Source: Meiothermus sp. (GTDB lineage: Bacteria > Deinococcota > Deinococci > Deinococcales > Thermaceae). Taken from it: DNA of 64,000 bases. Positions 59,786-64,000 of the stretch are shown in pieces. The notes below the pieces were generated by a model. It ran no database searches. It worked only from the letters and a program-made list of their open reading frames with translations, and was not told the origin of the DNA. Each line of letters opens with the position of its first letter. Position 1 is the stretch's first letter. Both the position numbers and the translations under genes were made by a program. Location: NCBI GenBank assembly GCA_026004095.1, contig BPIL01000013.1, positions 1 to 64,000 of the forward strand, written 5' to 3'.

Positions 59786-60576
59786 AGCTCACCCACGACT
59801 GGCTGGGGCCGCTCGAGCTGCCCGATAATGCCCGGCGCATTGTATCGCTGGCCCCCAACGTGACCGAGACCCTCTTTGCCCTGGGCCTGGGTGAGCGGGT
59901 GGTGGGGCGGAGTGCTTTCTGCTACCGGCCCGCTGCTACGATTTCCCTGCCGGTGGTCTCGAGCTACACCCGGGTGCGCTGGGAGCTACTGGAAAGCCTC
60001 CAGCCCGAGCTGGTGCTCATCAGCACCGGCGTACAGCGCGAGCTGCTCTTTGAGCTGCACCGGCGGGGGCTGCCCGTCTTTCCCGTGCCCCTGCCCCAAA
60101 GCCCCTATGGCATCCTGGAGAACATCGCGGTTCTGGGGGCCTTGCTGGGCGTGAGCGAGGCGGCCACCGGGCTCTGTGCCCGGCTAAACGAGCGCTACCA
60201 GGCTTTGCACCAGGCGCTGCCGCCCCGGCGGGTCTACCTCGAGTTCGACCTGGGCGGCCCCATCACAGTGGGCCGGGGCAGCTACGTGGACGAGGCGCTG
60301 CGGCACCTGGGTTTGCAGAACATCTTTGCCGAGCATCCCCAGAGCTACTTCCAGCCCGATCTGGCCGAGGTGCTGCGTCGGGGGCCGGAGCTGGTCATCT
60401 ACGAGCCCAAGCCCCACCGCTCGAGGCCCCTGGAAAAAGCCCAGCGCCTCCTGGCCGAGCGGGGCTGGAAGTACCCGCTGGTGGTCACGGGGGGCGACGA
60501 GCTGGCCCACTACGGCCCGCTGTTCTTCACATACCTGGAAGCCCTGGCCGGGCAGATACGGGGCTTGGCTTTCTAG
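59782..60576 (+). CDS. BtuF-like (ABC transporter substrate-binding fold) protein without signal peptide
   Basis: This 264-aa protein has the helical-backbone metal-receptor fold of cobalamin and iron-siderophore binding proteins: RRIVSLAPNVTETLFALGLGERVVGRS near residue 17, then PELVLISTGVQRELL, and the C-terminal part with PELVIYEPKPH. No signal peptide or lipobox is present with this start, GTG 59782, which overlaps coaE by 4 bp, and no transporter genes are near. It may therefore act in the cytoplasm. Confidence 0.85.
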   Translation: MKLTHDWLGPLELPDNARRIVSLAPNVTETLFALGLGERVVGRSAFCYRPAATISLPVVSSYTRVRWELLESLQPELVLISTGVQRELLFELHRRGLPVFPVPLPQSPYGILENIAVLGALLGVSEAATGLCARLNERYQALHQALPPRRVYLEFDLGGPITVGRGSYVDEALRHLGLQNIFAEHPQSYFQPDLAEVLRRGPELVIYEPKPHRSRPLEKAQRLLAERGWKYPLVVTGGDELAHYGPLFFTYLEALAGQIRGLAF

Positions 60577-60600
60577 CCTTCAACCCTCAGACTAAGGCCG

Positions 60601-61518
60601 ATGAACCTGGAGATCTTACAAAACCAGCGCCTGCGCCTCACGGTTGCACCCGAGCTGGGGGCCAGCGTGGTGGGCCTCGAGCTTTACCAGGCGGGCTTCT
60701 GGCTGCCCATCCTGCGCCCTACCCCGCCCGCGGCCCTGGCGCAAAAGCACTCCCCCGATACCTCGAGCTACGTCCTGGCCCCTTACTCCAACCGCATCCG
60801 GGATGGGCGCTTTCGCTTTGGTGGGAAAACCTACCAGCTTCGCCCCAACTGGCCCGATGGCCGGCAGACCATCCACGGCGAGGTACACGGGCGGCCCTGG
60901 AGCGCACAGCGCCTCGACGGGCACGCCCTGCGCTGCGCTTTCGACGCTTCCGGCCTCCAAGACCTGAACTTCCCGTTCCCCTTCAGGGTGGAAGTGGCCT
61001 ACCGGCTGCAGGGGGATGGCCTGGAAATCTCGACCACGCTGGCGAATGTGGGAACTGAACCCATGCCGGCGGGTTTCGGGCACCACCCATACTTTATGCG
61101 TCGTCTGGGGTTCTCGGACGAAGCCCGGCTGTCCTTCGAGGCCCAGGGCGTCTACCTGACCGATGCAAGCTGCCTCCCCACCCAGCCCGCCCAGGCCCTC
61201 CCTCCGGAGTTTGACTTCTCACGTCCAAGGCCGCTGGGGGCTACCCAGCTAGACCATGTTTTTGCTGGCTGGAAAGGGCGGCTGCAACTGGACTGGCCCG
61301 GTTCGGGCTGGCAGATGGTGCTCGAGGCCGACCCCATCTTCTCGCACCTGGTGGTCTTCACCGCGCCCGATGGCAGCGTGGCCCTGGAGCCCGTCACCCA
61401 CGCCACCGATGGTTTCAATCTGCTAAGCCAGGGCTGGGACAATACGGGGGTGCGGGTGCTGGAGCCGGGCGAAGGGATTTCCGGCCGCCTGCGCCTGCGC
61501 CTGCTACCCAGCGGGTAG
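60601..61518 (+). CDS. Aldose 1-epimerase (mutarotase) family protein
   Basis: This 305-aa beta-sandwich protein interconverts sugar anomers. The conserved regions are YSNRIRDGRFRFGGKTYQL near residue 60, the Gly/His loop GFGHHPYFMRR near residue 159 and the catalytic Glu region SVALEPVTHATDGFN near residue 260. Substrate is uncertain. It starts 24 bp after the BtuF-like stop on the same strand. Confidence 0.9.
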   Translation: MNLEILQNQRLRLTVAPELGASVVGLELYQAGFWLPILRPTPPAALAQKHSPDTSSYVLAPYSNRIRDGRFRFGGKTYQLRPNWPDGRQTIHGEVHGRPWSAQRLDGHALRCAFDASGLQDLNFPFPFRVEVAYRLQGDGLEISTTLANVGTEPMPAGFGHHPYFMRRLGFSDEARLSFEAQGVYLTDASCLPTQPAQALPPEFDFSRPRPLGATQLDHVFAGWKGRLQLDWPGSGWQMVLEADPIFSHLVVFTAPDGSVALEPVTHATDGFNLLSQGWDNTGVRVLEPGEGISGRLRLRLLPSG

Positions 61519-61554
61519 GCGCAAAGATTCGAAGAAAAGCGATAAACTACGGTT

Positions 61555-62382
61555 ATGCACGTTTTTCGCCTGCGCGGCAACTTCGAAACCCTCGATATCT
61601 ACTCAGCGGCGCTGTTTGAGCTGGGCGCCCGGGGTCTGGAGGAAAAACCTGGCGAGGTCTGGGCCTACTTCCCCGAGCGCATCGAGCTGCCGTTTCCGGG
61701 GGAGTGGCAGGAGCTCCCCGATACCGACTGGCTCGAGGCCTACAAGCGCGACCTGCAGCCGGTACGGGCCGGGCCCTTTGTGGTGCTGGCCCCCTGGCAT
61801 ACCTGGGAGGGCCCGGAAAAGCGCATCGTCATTGAGCCGGGCATGGCCTTTGGCACCGGCCACCACGAGACCACCCGCATGGCCCTGGAAACCCTGGCCG
61901 AGCGGGTTGAGCCCGGAATGCGGGTGCTGGATCTGGGCACCGGCTCGGGCATTCTGGCTATCGGGGCCGCGCTGCTGGGGGCCGAGGCGCTGGGAATAGA
62001 CATTGACCCCGCGGTGATCCCCCAGGCCATCGAGAACGCGCGGCGCAACCAGGTTAAGGTGCAGTTCCAGGTGGGCAGCCTGGACGAGGCCTACGACCCC
62101 CTGGCCGAGACCGCACCACAAGCCCCCCCCGCCCAGCCGGCCCCAACGCCCCTGGTGCAGGGCCCGTTCGACCTGGTGGTGGCTAACCTCTACGCCGAGC
62201 TGCACACCTACTTCGCCCAAAAATACCGGGAGCTTTTCGGCATCTGTGGAACCCTGATTCTCACCGGCATCCTGGCCGAGCGGGAGGGAATTGTGAAGAG
62301 CGCCCTCGAGGCCGCCGGCTTTGGGCTGCTGGCCCGCCGACAGGAAGGCGAGTGGGTCTGCCTGACCTACGCCGCCCGCTGA
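61555..62382 (+). CDS. prmA: Ribosomal protein L11 methyltransferase
   Basis: This 275-aa enzyme trimethylates L11. It has the N-terminal substrate domain (about 1-60), GMAFGTGHHETTRMAL, the SAM site VLDLGTGSGILAIGAA near residue 123, and DLVVANLYAEL near residue 205. An unusual Pro/Ala-rich insert (ETAPQAPPAQPAPTPLVQ, about 183-200) sits inside the methyltransferase fold. TAAACT lies 6 nt before the ATG, so it is probably leaderless. rsmE follows 5 bp downstream, in one operon. Confidence 0.94.
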   Translation: MHVFRLRGNFETLDIYSAALFELGARGLEEKPGEVWAYFPERIELPFPGEWQELPDTDWLEAYKRDLQPVRAGPFVVLAPWHTWEGPEKRIVIEPGMAFGTGHHETTRMALETLAERVEPGMRVLDLGTGSGILAIGAALLGAEALGIDIDPAVIPQAIENARRNQVKVQFQVGSLDEAYDPLAETAPQAPPAQPAPTPLVQGPFDLVVANLYAELHTYFAQKYRELFGICGTLILTGILAEREGIVKSALEAAGFGLLARRQEGEWVCLTYAAR

Positions 62383-62387
62383 GTTGT

Positions 62388-63086
62388 ATGCGTCCCCACC
62401 GTGCCTTTGTTGAAAGCATCCAGCCCCAGCTCGAGCTTACCGGGCGCGAGGCCCACCACCTGCGGGATGTGCTGCGGGCCCGGGAGGGCGACCGGCTCAC
62501 GGTCTTCGATGGCAAGGGGCTGGAAGGCCGCGCCCGGGTGCTGCAAACCGAACCCGGCTGGGTGCGCCTGGAGGTCGAAGAGACCTGGCCGGCCAGCAAA
62601 GAGCCCCCCCAGCCCATCACCCTGTATGTAGCCCTGCTCAAAGGCGACCACCTGGCCGAGGTGGCGCGGGCCGCCACCGAGCTGGGGGTGAGCGCAATTG
62701 TGCCCATCCTCACCCAGCACTGCGTGGTGCGGGAGCTGAGCGAGAACAAGCGCCTGCGCCTCTGCCGGGTGGTGCTCGAGGCCGCCAAGCAGTGCGGGCG
62801 CAGCATCGTTCCCGAGGTGAGGCCCTTGCTGCCGCTCGGCCAGATGCCCCCGGTCGAGCAGGGTTTCGTGGCCCAGCCCCGGGTCTCGGCCCTGGTGCAG
62901 GACTATTACAATCCGGAAAAACCCACGGCCCTCCTCACCGGCCCGGAGGGGGGCCTGAGCGAGTCCGAGGTGGACTTTCTGCTGCAACGGGGTTTCACCG
63001 CGGTCACCTTGGGGCCGCGTATCCTGCGGGCAGAAACCGCGCCGGTTGCGCTGTTGAGCCTGGTGACGGCGGCTTTTGGCTTATGA
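62388..63086 (+). CDS. rsmE: 16S rRNA (uracil1498-N3)-methyltransferase
   Basis: This 232-aa SPOUT enzyme has a PUA-like N-terminal domain (LTGREAHHLRDVLRAREGDRLTVFDGKG) and the knotted SAM site LLTGPEGGLSESEVDFLLQRGF, LGPRILRAETAPVALLSLV near the C terminus. Length is normal. ATG 62388 follows the prmA stop by 5 bp; rsmE ends overlapping the lipoprotein start (ATGA). Confidence 0.96.
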   Translation: MRPHRAFVESIQPQLELTGREAHHLRDVLRAREGDRLTVFDGKGLEGRARVLQTEPGWVRLEVEETWPASKEPPQPITLYVALLKGDHLAEVARAATELGVSAIVPILTQHCVVRELSENKRLRLCRVVLEAAKQCGRSIVPEVRPLLPLGQMPPVEQGFVAQPRVSALVQDYYNPEKPTALLTGPEGGLSESEVDFLLQRGFTAVTLGPRILRAETAPVALLSLVTAAFGL

Positions 63087-63511
63087 ACGTCCTGCATGTG
63101 TTACTGGTGGGCTGGTTGCTGCTGCTGCCGGCCTGCCGCTATACCTTTCTGCCGCTCGACCCCGGCCGGGCCACCCTGCCGGAGCGCTTTAGCGTAAGCG
63201 GAAGCCTGGAAACCATCGAGCGGGGCGCGATAGCCAGGCTCACCGTCCGGCGCATGGCCGAGCCCGCTTACCTCGAGCTGCGCTGGTACAAGGGCGATCA
63301 GCTCTTTCAGGAGCGCTCCATCTGGGTAGAAAAGCCCGGCACCTACCAGGCCCAGTTCGAGCGCCTCGACGACGGCTACTACCGGCTGGTGGTGCTGGTG
63401 CAGAATAGCCCTCTGTTGCAGCTCGAGGTCGGCTCACCCCTGCTGCCCCCGCCCCCTACACCTCAGGGCTTTATCCCACCCCAATTAGCAAAAGCACCAG
63501 AGGAATCGTAG
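63083..63511 (+). CDS. Putative lipoprotein, hypothetical
   Basis: This 142-aa protein has a signal peptide with a lipobox (LLLLPAC, Cys near residue 18) and a body with alternating beta-type strands and ends in a Pro-rich tail. No family is recognised. It overlaps the rsmE stop by 4 bp (ATGA) and converges on the transporter gene, overlapping it by 41 bp. Confidence 0.7.
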   Translation: MNVLHVLLVGWLLLLPACRYTFLPLDPGRATLPERFSVSGSLETIERGAIARLTVRRMAEPAYLELRWYKGDQLFQERSIWVEKPGTYQAQFERLDDGYYRLVVLVQNSPLLQLEVGSPLLPPPPTPQGFIPPQLAKAPEES

Positions 63512-64000
63512 CGAACGACAGCACCGACGAGGCCACCACCGCCCGGGCCGCTCGAGGGCCGTCGCCGCCAAACTCCCCCGCCATCAAAAAAGCATTGACC
63601 GCAATAGGCATGGCGCTCTGGAGCACCAAAACCTGAATATCCAGCCGCTCGAGGCCCAGCGCCCAGCCCGCCACCCCGGCCAGCAAGGGAGCCGCCAGAA
63701 GCCGCAAGCCGCTGGCCTGCAGCTCAAAACGGCCCCACTCGGGCCTCGAGCGGGCAATCTGGATGCCCAGCGTCAGCAGCATCACGGGAATGCAGGCCTG
63801 GCCCAGCAGGTGCACCCCTTCATCCAGCCCCAGCGGCAGGGGAATGCCCAGCCCCCGCACCAGCAACCCCCCGGCCAGGGCCCAGAACAGCGGCAGTTTC
63901 AGGGTGAAGACCAGGCTTTGTAGAAAACCACCCCCCCGCAAAAAAGCCGGCCCCAACCCAAACATCAGCACGCTGCTGGCGATAAAAAAAACGATGGCCC
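63471..64000 (-). CDS. AEC-family (auxin efflux carrier-like) transporter, partial
   Basis: At least 176 residues of the C-terminal part are in the window; the frame stays open to the window edge, so the N terminus is missing. About five hydrophobic helices are visible, with the family features VMLLTLGIQIAR and LQSAMPIAVNAFLMAGEFGG. The substrate is unknown, probably an organic acid. It is convergent with the lipoprotein gene. Confidence 0.85.
   Translation of the reverse strand, partial: AIVFFIASSVLMFGLGPAFLRGGGFLQSLVFTLKLPLFWALAGGLLVRGLGIPLPLGLDEGVHLLGQACIPVMLLTLGIQIARSRPEWGRFELQASGLRLLAAPLLAGVAGWALGLERLDIQVLVLQSAMPIAVNAFLMAGEFGGDGPRAARAVVASSVLSFATIPLVLLLIGVG

Overview
The window is bacterial, with a high G+C content in genes and AT-rich gaps between them. 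It looks like chromosomal DNA from the family Thermaceae, most probably Meiothermus or a close relative. The basis is recall, not a database search: AspRS, HisRS, L13, EF-P (Arg32 at its tip), trigger factor and the SpeE aminopropyltransferase read like Thermus thermophilus proteins. Many genes have a TANNNT -10 box only 6-10 nt before the start codon, the leaderless arrangement common in Deinococcus-Thermus. The palindrome CTCGAG is strikingly frequent.

Layout. 1-5.4 kb: a minus-strand form II molybdenum hydroxylase operon (coxS-coxL-coxM) with a divergent, frameshifted xdhC-type maturation gene. 5.4-8.8 kb: initiator and elongator tRNA-Met, a class II aldolase, a serine-less alpha/beta hydrolase, a cytochrome P460-like protein and a Crp/Fnr regulator. 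8.8-14.2 kb: the 2-oxoglutarate dehydrogenase operon sucA-sucB-lpd, with single-base frameshifts in sucB and lpd. 14.2-23.8 kb: phhB, rplM-rpsI behind an unusual leader hairpin, dinB, a Pho-type two-component system with phoU, efp, accB-accC, pdxS/pdxT and smpB. 23.9-31.3 kb: cell-wall amidase, GerMN lipid-anchored or secreted protein, smc, a membrane SDH protease, a PsiE-like protein and a Xer recombinase with a large palindrome at its 5' end. 31.4-36.5 kb: a second copy of a small membrane protein family, an SLH protein, and an IS5-family element that has split a membrane GGDEF gene. 36.6-42.5 kb: hisS, aspS, frameshifted phzF and a tandem pair of HAD phosphatases, one decayed. 42.5-48.7 kb: a SpeD-like protein without catalytic residues next to speE, a DsbA-like thioredoxin, tig-clpP-clpX, and tRNA-Leu and tRNA-His. 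48.8-64 kb: TetR and a B12-binding/peroxidase-like cluster, trmFO, glmM, a class III aminotransferase, rnr, a broken CAP-domain gene, coaE, a BtuF-like protein, galM, prmA, rsmE, a lipoprotein and the start of an AEC transporter.

Functionally most of this is housekeeping: TCA cycle, fatty acid initiation, B6, polyamines, translation, protein quality control and chromosome segregation. Accessory or decaying content is limited to the IS insertion, the CAP and HAD remnants and the molybdenum hydroxylase cluster. The least explained signals are non-coding: four copies of a 24-bp palindrome (TTCACGA-N10-TCGTGAA) upstream of pdxT, smpB, aspS and a HAD gene; a bulged 18-bp hairpin in the rplM leader; and a 42-bp palindrome with 11-6-11 geometry next to the Xer gene. 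At least five genes carry single-base frameshifts, including essential-looking ones. Assembly indels are the simplest explanation and should be excluded before any of these genes is called dead.
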